Source of the DNA: Thermococcus sp.
GTDB lineage: Archaea > Methanobacteriota_B > Thermococci > Thermococcales > Thermococcaceae
Direction of reading: 5' to 3'
Length of the DNA: 64,000 bases
NCBI RefSeq assembly: GCF_015521605.1
Contig: NZ_WANV01000041.1
Coordinates: 1-64,000, forward strand
Shown here: in pieces, positions 1-7,768 of the stretch
How positions within the stretch are numbered: position 1 is the stretch's first letter
Layout of the letters: the number at the start of each line of letters is the position of its first letter
The notes under the pieces: model-generated
The model's database searches: none
What the model was told of the DNA's origin: nothing
What the model saw: the letters and a program-made list of their open reading frames with translations, nothing else
Translations under genes and position numbers: made by a program

Positions 1-318
1 CTCCTGGGACTCTACCTGTTCCCCGAAGGTATCCCGCCCCTAAGACAACAGACGGGTGTGTGGATTCTGTACATTCTCCTCGGAGTACTCCTATATCTAG
101 ACATCAGTTCCCCACACGCAGAGTACTCGGATCGGCTTCCGATGGTTCCCTTGAGAGTATTCGCCCTTCTCGGGTTTGTGGTGGCGGTCGTTGCCCCGTT
201 TATTCCCAGGTCAGTGCCTCTGGTTGTCACAACGTGGATACCCGGAGTTGCCCTTGGAATCTTAATCTTCTGCGGTGCCGTTTTCAGGATAGTAAAGAAT
301 AAGAGGAAAAGGGAGTGA
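1..318 (+). CDS. Membrane protein, 3' part only
   Basis: The frame is open from the first base of the window, so the gene begins upstream and only its last 105 codons are seen. The visible part has three to four hydrophobic segments (around ILYILLGVLLYL, VFALLGFVVAVVAPFI and ALGILIFCGAVF) and ends in a basic tail, KNKRKRE, as expected for a small multi-pass membrane protein with a cytoplasmic C-terminus. A GTG at position 58 could serve as a start but nothing favours it over an upstream start. The stop lies 2 bases from the stop of the convergent PPC-domain gene. I do not recognise the family. Confidence 0.6.
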   Translation, partial: LLGLYLFPEGIPPLRQQTGVWILYILLGVLLYLDISSPHAEYSDRLPMVPLRVFALLGFVVAVVAPFIPRSVPLVVTTWIPGVALGILIFCGAVFRIVKNKRKRE

Positions 319-320
319 AT

Positions 321-737
321 TCACTCGATGTCCCACAGTGCCAGCCCGTTCTCCTGCGGTTTCCTCTCAAGGATTTCCCCGAGGAGTTCCTGTATAAAGA
401 CCTCGGCCACGAAGACCTCACCCTCGATGAGGTGACCGCCGTAGAGCATGCCGTCGGAGTCCCCAAGGGCAACATGGATATGCGCGAACGGCTCACCGTC
501 CTTTATGCTTATGTTGCCCAAAAGAGAGACCAGCTCATAGGTCCCCCTGAGCGAGATGACCTTGTACTCTCCCGCCTCCTCATCGAAGTAGCCTATCTTT
601 GGATTCCTCAGGGTGCCTATCGCACTAACCGCCCCAATGAGGATGTTGTTTTTCTTTGCAAATCGGTTGATAAATTCAAGGAACTCTTCCCCCTCTGGAA
701 TCCGAAAGAGGAAATTCCGTCCCCTTGAAAACCTCAC
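321..737 (-). CDS. PPC/DUF296 domain protein (putative DNA-binding)
   Basis: This single-domain protein of about 138 aa fits the PPC (plant and prokaryote conserved, DUF296) family in length and pattern: an N-terminal basic strand, a GAVSAIGTL segment, and the signature FAHIHVALGDSDG followed by GGHL near residue 95. These His residues can bind a metal in family members, which form trimers. The role in archaea is unknown; DNA binding is inferred from plant AT-hook relatives, but no AT-hook is present here. I chose GTG at 737 because GAGGTG sits 6 bases upstream; an in-frame GTG at 746 is the alternative. It is convergent with the membrane gene at 1-318 and divergent from the gene at 794. Confidence 0.8.
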   Translation of the reverse strand: MRFSRGRNFLFRIPEGEEFLEFINRFAKKNNILIGAVSAIGTLRNPKIGYFDEEAGEYKVISLRGTYELVSLLGNISIKDGEPFAHIHVALGDSDGMLYGGHLIEGEVFVAEVFIQELLGEILERKPQENGLALWDIE

Positions 738-793
738 GATGCTCACCTCAAAGCTAATAAGCGCACCTCGATTTAACCGTTTGGGTGAGAGGA

Positions 794-1366
794 ATGGACA
801 TCAGGGAAGCGATCATGAGCGTGTTCCCGGAGATACCCGAGCTGGAGAACGTTGACTTCTCCCAGTACTCCACGCCCTACGGGACAGTATTGGTTGCCTT
901 TGGAGAGAGCGGGAGGGGCGGCCTCAGGGAGTTCGAGGAGTTCGTCGAGGCCAGCGGTGGAACGAAGGCAGACGTTGGAAAGTTCCTCATCTCGGTCTTC
1001 CAGTACCTGCTCATCAGGTACCGCCGCTTCAACGACGAGAGCGTTGAGGTTCCAACCTTCAAGCTGTTCCTGACGCTGAAAGGATGGCTCAACGAGAACG
1101 GCTTTGGAAACGACTACCTCAGGATTCTCCACTCCTTCGTCGGCTACCTTGTGAGCATAGCGGAGAGAATAGCCGAGAAGAGCGACTGCGAGATGGGAGC
1201 AGCCTACATGAAAACTGCATACTTCTTGGCCCTCGAGGCTGAGGAGACGTTCGAGGAGGAGTATTTCAAGGAACTCAAGAAAAAGACGGAGGAAATGCTG
1301 AAATCGCTCTACGAAAGGTGCGGCGTTGAGGGAGAGATACCTGAAAAGAGGGATAGAGGCTGCTAA
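794..1366 (+). CDS. Hypothetical alpha-helical protein
   Basis: This is a 190-aa soluble protein, largely helical and acidic, with no motif that I recognise. A central segment with aromatic residues (around YLLIRYRRF and AYMKTAYFLALEAEE) could form a helical bundle. The start at ATG 794 is preceded by GGGTGAGAGG, a good Thermococcus ribosome binding site; a GTG at 785 is in frame but overlaps that site. It faces the PPC gene across a 56-base gap that must hold both promoters. The protein ends in GC just where a decayed gene fragment begins on the other strand. Confidence 0.7.
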   Translation: MDIREAIMSVFPEIPELENVDFSQYSTPYGTVLVAFGESGRGGLREFEEFVEASGGTKADVGKFLISVFQYLLIRYRRFNDESVEVPTFKLFLTLKGWLNENGFGNDYLRILHSFVGYLVSIAERIAEKSDCEMGAAYMKTAYFLALEAEETFEEEYFKELKKKTEEMLKSLYERCGVEGEIPEKRDRGC

Positions 1367-1557
1367 GCCTTCCCCTTCTCGATCTGCTTCTTGAAGTACG
1401 CGTACATCGCATCGTACAGTAGAACTCACGCGGTCAACGTGGACGTGCTCACGGGTATCCACTTTATAACATCGCCTCAAGAGAAGTTGAGGATCATACT
1501 ATTTTACGGGTTTTGACAGAAAGATTTAAGGAAAATTAGGAAGGCCTCTATCAAGGG
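1367..1557. other. Intergenic gap with possible gene remnants
   Basis: This 191-base gap holds two short stretches that read like ends of lost genes. On the minus strand an open tail ends with FKKQIEKGKA and a stop that overlaps the stop of the preceding gene. On the plus strand a frame from about 1425 to 1516 reads VNVDVLTGIHF and ends LRIILFYGF plus stop. Neither has a start. They may be remnants left at a rearrangement or deletion point, but each is short enough to be chance. Confidence 0.3.
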
Positions 1558-2016
1558 TTACCTCTGGAGCGTTACCTCGGCGTAGCTCCTCGGGTCTTCC
1601 CATATCCTGACCCGGATTTTCTTCACATTGTTCCCTGCCTTTTCCGCTATCCTCTCTGCGAACCACTCCGCTATGTACTCAGCCGTAACGTTGGGCTTAT
1701 CCAAGACTACGGCCTCACCAGCAGGCAGTTCCAGATGTTTTCCGTTCTTTTCAATAACAATAAGGCCTTCCCTCCTCTCCACAACCCACTTCTCACTCAC
1801 GAGGATCCTGTGGTCGAGGAGCTTTATGAGCCTGCTGAGATGGTTGAAGTCGAATATCATGCCGTTCTCATTAACGTCGCCCCATATCTCGACGTCAACG
1901 TTGTACGTGTGGCCATGTATGCGGAGGCACTTGCTCTCGTAGGGGAGTGCAAGAAAGTGTGAGCTGTCAAAGTCCTTGTGCCAGCCTATCTTCCTCTCGG
2001 TCACATGAAAGCCCAT
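1558..2016 (-). CDS. 6-pyruvoyl-tetrahydropterin synthase/QueD family protein
   Basis: This is a homologue of the PTPS/QueD enzymes that act on dihydroneopterin triphosphate to give pterins or 6-carboxytetrahydropterin, the latter for queuosine-type and archaeosine tRNA modification. The zinc ligands are visible as the early DSSH and the HGHTY motif. The Cys three residues before HGH (KCLRIHGH) is in the position of the QueD/PTPS catalytic Cys, which argues against the PTPS-III type in which it is Glu. The length of 152 aa is somewhat longer than E. coli QueD. ATG 2016 is preceded by GGTGAGAGAC; an in-frame GTG at 2028 overlaps that site. The archaeosine pathway is my preferred role but is inferred. 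Confidence 0.85.
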   Translation of the reverse strand: MGFHVTERKIGWHKDFDSSHFLALPYESKCLRIHGHTYNVDVEIWGDVNENGMIFDFNHLSRLIKLLDHRILVSEKWVVERREGLIVIEKNGKHLELPAGEAVVLDKPNVTAEYIAEWFAERIAEKAGNNVKKIRVRIWEDPRSYAEVTLQR

Positions 2017-2108
2017 GTCTCTCACCACTCAGGAGTCGGCGGGATGAGTTATAATCCTTACTGGACAGAAAGCCTATAAACCCCAAACATCAATGGATTT
2101 TGATAACC

Positions 2109-2462
2109 ATGCCAATGGGTGCTCGTGGTCGGGGCCGCGGAAGGGGAAGACGAAGGAAGATGAGGATGATCGGGTTCGTTCCTGAGGTTAGGCATTTCTA
2201 TCCCGCGTTGCCCCCGATAGGTCAGCCAAAACCACCGATTTTCATGACCTACGAGGAATTTGAGGCCCTTAGGCTGGTGGATCATGAGGGCCTGACCCAG
2301 GAGGAGGCTGGAAAGAGAATGGGGGTCTCTCGGGGCACCGTGTGGAGGGCGCTAAGCTCGGCCAGAAAAAAGGTTGCCCAGATGCTGGTCGAGGGGAGGG
2401 AGCTTATCATCCTGCCCCAGGGCAACGAGGTTCCCAAAGGGATGACAGAAGAAGAGGGATAA
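2109..2462 (+). CDS. DUF134 (UPF0251) helix-turn-helix protein
   Basis: This 117-aa protein starts with a very Arg/Gly-rich stretch (ARGRGRGRGRRRK), followed by the DUF134 core with the FMTYEEFEALRLVD segment. It then has a sigma-70-region-4-like HTH around residues 62-90, recognisable from GLTQEEAGKRMGVSRGTVWR. Such proteins are predicted DNA-binding regulators, often near redox or iron-sulphur genes; none is adjacent here. Starts at ATG 2109 and 2115 are equally possible, because no strong ribosome binding site precedes either. It is the last normal gene before the 1.4 kb non-coding island. Confidence 0.8.
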   Translation: MPMGARGRGRGRGRRRKMRMIGFVPEVRHFYPALPPIGQPKPPIFMTYEEFEALRLVDHEGLTQEEAGKRMGVSRGTVWRALSSARKKVAQMLVEGRELIILPQGNEVPKGMTEEEG

Positions 2463-2556
2463 TTGAGCCCTAATAGCTGGACCATACTCTGGCCGTGCTT
2501 CTTCACGTGATTAAAGCTGTTACAACACTCCGCTATTTTTAGGTCCCCCTAATTTT

Positions 2557-2588
2557 TGTGCAGGTTTCTGTCTCTCAAATTTTTGGGT
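2557..2588 (+). repeat. Left imperfect terminal inverted repeat
   Basis: The block TGTGCAG followed, 8 bases later, by CTCTCAAATTTTTGGGT is matched in inverted orientation at 3928-3955, where the gap between blocks is 5 bases. Together the two blocks match at 23 of 24 positions. They bracket the AT-rich island, which suggests element ends. No target-site duplication is visible outside them. Confidence 0.5.
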
Positions 2589-3259
2589 GAATTGTGACTA
2601 TTGACGGGCGATATTAGAATAATAAAAGTAAGAGTTAAAATAGCAACTTTAATAAAAAGTTAAAACTTGAATATTTTAGTTGTTATGTAAATATAACATT
2701 TAAATTCAAAACAAAAATACTGTCTAAAAAGGTAAAAAATTCAAAAAATTTACTATCGCAGAAAATTAATCATGCCAAAAAGCACCCAAAAGGCACACGG
2801 CTGGTGCTTGGAGTATGACATTATCACGAAAACTTTCATTAAGGCAGAATAATAATCATAGATCTCGACCGAACAGACAAAAGATGGGTTACAATCGAAA
2901 GTGGTCATCTGCCGTGAGGGTATAGGCATGCATGCTTACGCTAAAGACATCAGAAAGGCCCAAGAACCGGGGAACACGATTACTGAACCTCTGGACGACA
3001 GGGGGTATTTATACCGGTGCCATTCTGTTACACCGTTTGCAAGTCACAGTGGGGACAGGCAACCCACATGCGGCGTTCTAGGGCACTGCTATCCACAAGA
3101 AGGCGTGCCGAAATCACAGTTGGGAGAGACGGCCGTTTGAGGAAAGCCACCGTGATCTCTCCCCCAAGGGCAGGCAGCCACAGGGGATGATTACGCATCT
3201 TCATATTCGGGAATCCATTCTACCTGCGCGTGCCGTGGACGGCCCTTTAAATGTCCAGC

Positions 3260-3302
3260 TTGGTGCACCAAAATTAGATATAATGTGCATTATATCTAAT
3301 TT
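3260..3302. repeat. Two adjacent palindromes at the centre of the island
   Basis: Positions 3260-3271 are the perfect palindrome TTGGTGCACCAA. Sharing its last base, 3271-3302 form an inverted repeat with perfect 15-base arms (left arm AAATTAGATATAATG) around a 2-base TG spacer. It lies within 30 bases of the midpoint of the island. It could extrude as a cruciform or bind a dimeric protein. The core AATGTGCATT recurs in a smaller form at 3728-3743. Confidence 0.85.
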
Positions 3303-3727
3303 ACGTAGACATAAAAGTGCATTGAAAGGGCGGGCGGTGGGCTGGTGCTTTTGAGTAGATCGCAGAACCTGAGTCCACAACCAGCAGTCTGCAGGCACTA
3401 TTCACAAGGAGCGGAGGTGGTATGGACCATTCACTGCCGCCGTTATTTAAGACGTACCGTGAATCTAACTGAAATTCAACCCCCGGCACTAGTCCCAGAA
3501 GACCTATCTGGGGCCCACTTGTGAGTGTGATATCAGCATACACACATAGCTTTGCCGGGGTAGAACCGTTGGAATTCCCACCGGCACGCGCCAACCCATT
3601 ATAACCACCTTTAATCGTAATCCAATTTTGTGACATAGATGCCCGCTCTCACAACTCAAAATACCACATTCTGGAAAAGACCCAGTGGAGGCCAGGTGAT
3701 CTAGGTCACTGCAGCCACAATCCCCCA

Positions 3728-3743
3728 ACAATGTGTGCATTGT
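3728..3743. repeat. Small inverted repeat related to the central palindrome
   Basis: ACAATG and CATTGT flank a TGTG spacer. The core resembles the centre of the 32-bp palindrome at 3271-3302 with two extra bases. A further copy of the half-motif TGCACATT lies at 3951-3958, at the right end of the island. Confidence 0.6.
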
Positions 3744-3927
3744 GCCATAATTACTGTACAGAATAGTTAAAAATCCAAAAATATTAACATTTTTAACAGT
3801 AATTTTAATGTCATCAATTTGCCAACTAATAAAAACGTCTTTAAATTGTGTTATATAAATTTGATAAAATATTTAAAAATTCCATTTTAAAAAATATTTT
3901 TGCAAGAACTTTTAAAAGTAAAAAATA

Positions 3928-3955
3928 ACCGAAAAATTTGAGAGTGAATCTGCAC
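3928..3955 (-). repeat. Right imperfect terminal inverted repeat
   Basis: Read on the minus strand, this begins TGTGCAG, then 5 bases, then CTCTCAAATTTTTCGGT, and so mirrors the left repeat at 2557-2588. It ends about 55 bases past the purB stop side of the island. Confidence 0.5.
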
Positions 3956-4010
3956 ATTGGGACAAGATATAAAAACAGGAGGAGACAACCGAGAAAAAGA
4001 ATCTAAACCC

Positions 4011-5366
4011 TCAGACGCCTTCTCTCTGCTCTTTCTCCTCTATCCATGCGATTACGTTATCGACTATCCGCGGTGCCATGCCTACGTACTTCTCCGGCTT
4101 CAGGCTCTCAAAATCGCCATCACTCAGGAACTTTTTCACGTCTCCGTTTTCTCTGGCAAGGGTCATCAGGTCTCTGTTCTCTCTGAACGCCCGCATAGCA
4201 AGCCTCCTGACGAGTTCATGCGCCTCCTGTCTCCCCATTCCCCTTTCCGTCAGCTTCAGCATCAGCGGCTCGGCCATGATGAGGTTGTTGGTCATGTAGA
4301 GGTTCCTCTTAATGTTCTCCGGGAAGAACTCCAAACCGGCGAGAACCTTCTTAATGCTCTTGAGCATCTCGTCAAGGAGGACGAAACTCTCCGGAAGGAT
4401 GACCCTCTCAACGGAGGAGTTTGTGAGGTCTCTCTCGTGCCAGAGGGGGTTGTTCAGCAGCGCGGGGATCACGTTCGAGTAGAGAACCCTCGCCAGACCG
4501 CTCACCTTTTCACTCCTGATGGGATTCCTCTTGTGCGGCATGGTCGAAGAGCCGACCTGTCTCCTCCCGAACGGCTCACTAATCTCAAGTATCTCCGTTC
4601 TCTGGAGGTTCCTTATCTCGAGAGCGATCTTGTCGAGGGTCGAGGCTATGAGCGCCAAAACCATCATAAGTTCCGCGTAGACGTCGCGCTGGATTATCTG
4701 GTTGCTTATCCTGGCAGGTTTCAGCCCGAGATCCTCCATAACGAGGCGCTGTATCTCGATGCCCTTATCGCCAAAGCTCGCCATCGTCCCAACTGCGCCG
4801 CTCATCTGACCAACCAGAATCCTTTCCTTCAGCTCCTCTATCCTGTCCAGGTGCCGCTGTATCTCATCGAGCCATATCGCAAACTTCATGCCGTAGGTCG
4901 TCGGGACCGCGTGCTGGCCGTGGGTCCTTCCTATACAGACGGTGTACTTGTGCTCTCTGGCGAGGTTCTTGAGGATTGAGCGTATCTCCTTGAGGTCGTC
5001 CTCGACTATGGCCAGGCTCTCCTTTATTAGAAGGGCGTTGGTGGTGTCTATTATATCGTTTGAAGTTGCTCCCAGATGGACGTACTTGCCGTGCTCGCCG
5101 CATACCTCGCTCAGGGCCTTGACGACCGCCATTATATCGTGGTGTATCTCGGCCTCTATCTCCTTGACGCGCTCCACTTTGACCCACTTAGTGTTGGCCC
5201 TCTCAGAGATTACCCTGGCGCTTTCTTCAGGGATGTTGCCGAGCTTTGCGTGTGCCCGGGCCAGGGCCGCCTCAACATCGAGAAGCTTTTGGAGTTTATT
5301 CTCCTCGTCCCAGATGCGCCTCATTTCCTCGCTTCCGTAGCGGTAATCAATGGGATGAACGGCCAT
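4011..5366 (-). CDS. purB: Adenylosuccinate lyase
   Basis: This enzyme of purine synthesis splits SAICAR to AICAR and adenylosuccinate to AMP, each with release of fumarate. The 451-aa protein shows the fumarase/aspartase superfamily blocks in order: an N-terminal RYGSEEM, the substrate-binding [10 protein letters not shown] and LGATSNDI segments, the catalytic-His region [10 protein letters not shown], and the signature loop [11 protein letters not shown]. An upstream in-frame extension exists up to 5537 but is unlike the family. ATG 5366 gives the usual [12 protein letters not shown] start and follows CCTGGTGATA. It stands alone, divergent from alba, and ends beside the 1.4 kb island. Confidence 0.96.
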
Positions 5367-5556
5367 ATTATCACCAGGTCTATGGCAATTTTTAATCCTT
5401 AAAACCTTTCGCTTAACACGAATTTGCAGGAGCATGGATGAACATTCGATTAATCCATTAAAGCCACAGGATTGTCCAATAAACAGGGAAAATACCGAAA
5501 AGTATTTAACCAAAATCCCACGACAGGTTAACGACAAAATTCCGGAGGTGCCAAAG

Positions 5557-5832
5557 ATGGCAGAGGAGCATGTCGTCTACATCGGAAAGAAGCCGGTTAT
5601 GAACTACGTCCTCGCCGTGATAACCCAGTTCAACGAGGGCGCTAAGGAGGTCAGCGTTAAGGCTCGCGGTAGGGCTATCAGCAGGGCCGTTGACGTCGCC
5701 GAGATCGTCAGGAACAGGTTCCTCCCAGAGGTCAGGGTCAAGGAGATCAAGATCGGCACCGAGGAGCTCCCGACTGCCGACGGCAGGACCGCCAACACCT
5801 CGACCATCGAGATCATCCTGGAGAAGCCGTGA
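5557..5832 (+). CDS. albA: Alba chromatin protein
   Basis: This is the abundant archaeal DNA- and RNA-binding protein that coats DNA as a dimer. The 91-aa product has the diagnostic start [14 protein letters not shown], including the Lys-Lys pair near residues 11-12 whose second Lys is acetylated in Sulfolobus. The C-terminal hairpin and the final TIEIILEK strand follow. A spurious upstream extension to 5434 is open, but ATG 5557 has GGAGGTG 7 bases before it. Its upstream region carries TATA-like AAGTATTTAA around 5500-5509. Confidence 0.95.
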
Positions 5833-5875
5833 ATTTAAGCTCCCTTTCCTTTTACTCTCACGCCCCTTCTGATGA

Positions 5876-5908
5876 CTTCAAGCAAGCTTGAAGCTGTGAA
5901 AAGCTTTA
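5876..5908 (+). promoter_or_regulatory. Palindrome and TATA box before the membrane-anchored HTH gene
   Basis: CTTCAAGC and GCTTGAAG form perfect 8-base arms around AA at 5876-5893, just upstream of a TATA-like GCTTTAATAC at about 5898-5907. The gene starts at 5945. The position is right for an operator or activator site, and the downstream gene encodes a DNA-binding protein, so self-regulation is possible. Confidence 0.5.
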
Positions 5909-5944
5909 ATACGTCCCCGCCCTATTCTCCCCAGGTGGCACCGC

Positions 5945-6601
5945 TTGGACTACGAGACCATAGATATCCATGACGAAAGGGCGAAAGAACTTGCCCAGAT
6001 CCTAATGAACGAAAAAGCGATAGCCATCCTTCACCTTCTGGAAGACCAGGCCCTTTCGATAAGCGAGATATCGCGCGAGCTGAATCTTCCGATTTCCACG
6101 GTATCGTATCACATCGACAAGATGCTCAAAGTCGGCCTCATCGAGGTAGCGGGGAAGAAGTACGGGAAGAGACTGCAGGAGGTCAAGCTTTACAGGGCAT
6201 CCAACCGACCTATTCTCCTGATTCCAAGAAAAAGTGTCGCCAAGGTTAAGAAGAAGGCGGTTCTGGGTTTTGAGAGACTCCATGTCATCAGCCTCTCGAT
6301 AGCGGGTCTAATCTCCGCCGGGGTGTACGCCGTATCGCGTAGCCTGCTGAGTCCAATGGGCAATACTGGGCCGGGTGTCCCCTACGAGGCAAACAACGTC
6401 ACTATAATGTCGACGCCAGAGAAGGCCCTTGTGCCGATGGCGACCAACACGAGTACCGAGGCGGCGCTTCAGACGACAACATCTGTAACGTCGTCCACCG
6501 CTCCGGCCGCGGGTAGTTCAAGCCTTCCGGTAATCCTCGCCGTTGTGGCATTCGTCTTAACGTTTCTCCTCGCTTCGTACCTTCTGAGGCGCCGTGTTTG
6601 A
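5945..6601 (+). CDS. Membrane-anchored ArsR-type winged-helix regulator
   Basis: Residues 10-85 form a winged helix recognisable from KAIAILHLLEDQALSISEIS and LPISTVSYHIDKMLKVGLI. Then comes a basic linker, a first hydrophobic segment (HVISLSIAGLISAGVYAV, about residue 115), a roughly 65-residue Thr/Ser/Asn-rich stretch likely outside the cell, and a final membrane helix (LPVILAVVAFVLTFLLASYLL) with an RRRV tail. The layout suggests a sensor that keeps its DNA-binding domain at the membrane; the signal is unknown. TTG 5945 is chosen because AGGTGG lies about 7 bases upstream and there is no better start. It may regulate itself through the palindrome at 5876. Confidence 0.75.
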   Translation: MDYETIDIHDERAKELAQILMNEKAIAILHLLEDQALSISEISRELNLPISTVSYHIDKMLKVGLIEVAGKKYGKRLQEVKLYRASNRPILLIPRKSVAKVKKKAVLGFERLHVISLSIAGLISAGVYAVSRSLLSPMGNTGPGVPYEANNVTIMSTPEKALVPMATNTSTEAALQTTTSVTSSTAPAAGSSSLPVILAVVAFVLTFLLASYLLRRRV

Positions 6602-6650
6602 AGAAAGCTTTTTAAGTTTCTCCCCCAACCCCCGTTGGCGAGGTGATAAA

Positions 6651-7181
6651 ATGGCACCTAGGATAGCCGTGGGACAAGTGGTTAAGAGGAAGGCAGTTAT
6701 CGTCAAGCCGGGCGACACCGTCCACAGAGTCGCCAGAATCCTCTCAAAGAACAAAGTGGGTAGTGCCGTTGTGGTTAAGGGTGACGAGATCGTTGGAATA
6801 ATAACCGACCGCGATATACTCGACAAGGTCGTCGCGAAGGGGCGCGATCCGAAGACCGTTAAGGTCGAGGAGGTCATGACCAAGAACCCGATAACAATCG
6901 AGGACGACTACGAGGTCCAGGATGCCATCGACAAGATGATGGATAAGGGCATCAGAAGGCTCCTCGTTACCAGGCTCGGAAGGCCAATAGGCTTTGTCAC
7001 CGCGGCGGATCTTCTCGCTGCGCTCAACACGTACAGCAGTGAAGCCGAGGAGGTAAGTGAGGAGACCGAGGTTTACGGCATCTGTGAGCTCTGCGGTCAG
7101 TACGGCCCACTCTACAAGGTCTACATCGAGGGCGGCGAGAAGTGGATATGTGAGAGCTGTAAGGACAGCCTCAACCTCTGA
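6651..7181 (+). CDS. Tandem CBS domain protein with C-terminal zinc ribbon
   Basis: The 176-aa protein holds two CBS domains (residues about 8-65 and 75-130), seen from VGSAVVVKGDEIVGIITDRDI and GIRRLLVTRLGRPIGFVTAADLL. Such pairs bind adenosine nucleotides or S-adenosylmethionine. A C-terminal four-Cys module, CELCGQYG...CESC, should bind zinc or iron. The partner protein is not evident from neighbours. ATG 6651 follows GAGGTGATAAA. It overlaps the convergent NTPase gene by 11 bases. Confidence 0.85.
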   Translation: MAPRIAVGQVVKRKAVIVKPGDTVHRVARILSKNKVGSAVVVKGDEIVGIITDRDILDKVVAKGRDPKTVKVEEVMTKNPITIEDDYEVQDAIDKMMDKGIRRLLVTRLGRPIGFVTAADLLAALNTYSSEAEEVSEETEVYGICELCGQYGPLYKVYIEGGEKWICESCKDSLNL

Positions 7182-7713
7182 CTCCCTTCAACTCTTTCAT
7201 AACTTCATCGAGCACCTCAGCGAAGGTTCTGTTTCTGTTCTCGACGCTCAGCGTATAGAGCTTCCCAAGGGGGCGGAACTTATCGGCCATCCTCCTGTGG
7301 ACAACTGCCAGAAGGGGCTTTTCTGATTTCAGGACTTTCCCGACTGCCCTTACGAACTCATCGCTCTTGTATTCCATCGGGCCGATTTCGTCTATAACCA
7401 CAAGGTCTGCTTCAACCAGGGCGCGCTTTATCGCCGGAACGGCAACCCTCTCAATCTCATCGACGTGGACGACGTACTTCCCGAAGGGAACACCCGGCAG
7501 ATGCGACGTTCCCCTGATGCTCGCCAGAGTGCCCTCCTCCCCTGTGTCGAGGGCGGTGATCCTGAACCCCACGCGCCTTCCGCCCCTGCGCACTTCTCTC
7601 GTGATCATTCCGCCAACCAGATAGCCCCAGCGGTCGGCCTCTTTAGCAACGCGCTCCACGAGCGTTGTCTTCCCAACTCCCGCAGGGCCGGTAACGAATA
7701 TCCTCAGCGTCAT
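7171..7713 (-). CDS. THEP1-type nucleoside-triphosphatase
   Basis: This 180-aa P-loop protein matches the THEP1 family, small NTPases of thermophiles that hydrolyse several nucleotides in vitro and whose cell role is not settled. Walker A is VTGPAGVGKTTL near residue 8; Walker B is VVIDEIGPME near residue 100. The family-typical GFRITALDTGEEGTLA segment sits between them, and HRRMADKF follows. ATG 7713 is preceded by CGGTGGTTGAA. The start region of mtnA lies back to back with it, so both probably share a bidirectional promoter region. Confidence 0.9.
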   Translation of the reverse strand: MTLRIFVTGPAGVGKTTLVERVAKEADRWGYLVGGMITREVRRGGRRVGFRITALDTGEEGTLASIRGTSHLPGVPFGKYVVHVDEIERVAVPAIKRALVEADLVVIDEIGPMEYKSDEFVRAVGKVLKSEKPLLAVVHRRMADKFRPLGKLYTLSVENRNRTFAEVLDEVMKELKGVRG

Positions 7714-7768
7714 TTCAACCACCGAAGGAGATTTAAGTTCCTTCCTTAAACCCTTTGGGGTGGTGGCT

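Larger units (their letters stand above)
2463..3956. other. 1.4 kb largely non-coding island with palindromes
   Basis: Between DUF134 and the operon-end region of purB lie nearly 1,500 bases without a convincing gene, in a chromosome where gaps are usually below 150. The edges (about 2560-2770 and 3770-3940) are strongly AT-rich with A/T runs, while the centre (about 2880-3760) is near normal composition. Open frames here (79 aa at 2901-3140 plus; 111 aa at 3301-3636 minus; 78 aa at 3504-3740 minus) are poor in Lys and Glu and have no clear ribosome sites, so I do not call them genes. The structured elements inside are listed separately. It could be a non-autonomous mobile element, a decayed insertion, or an architectural locus. 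Confidence 0.55.

Noticed and set aside
773-1480. 235-codon minus-strand frame
   Set aside because: It lies opposite the well-supported gene at 794-1366, lacks a start signal and reads as a mirrored composition.
2845-3140. Plus-strand protein-like stretch (IIIDLDRTDKRWVTIESG, then a 79-codon frame)
   Set aside because: The two parts are in different frames and neither shows a family motif; too little to call a pseudogene.
3120-3190. GAGGAAAGCC segment resembling part of RNase P RNA
   Set aside because: The rest of the conserved RNase P core was not found around it.
3301-3740. Two minus-strand frames of 111 and 78 codons in the island
   Set aside because: They have few Lys and Glu, no ribosome sites, and overlap each other; they could be remnants but are not supported as genes.
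2463-3956. Replication origin
   Set aside because: There is no adjacent cdc6/orc1 gene and no recognisable origin recognition boxes, although AT-rich DNA and palindromes are present.
3957-4979. 340-codon plus-strand frame
   Set aside because: It is antisense to purB, has no family-like motif and no ribosome site, and its composition follows the opposite strand.
5868-5900. C/D sRNA starting at TGATGA upstream of the HTH gene
   Set aside because: No box D at a proper distance; the sequence is explained better by the 8-base palindrome.
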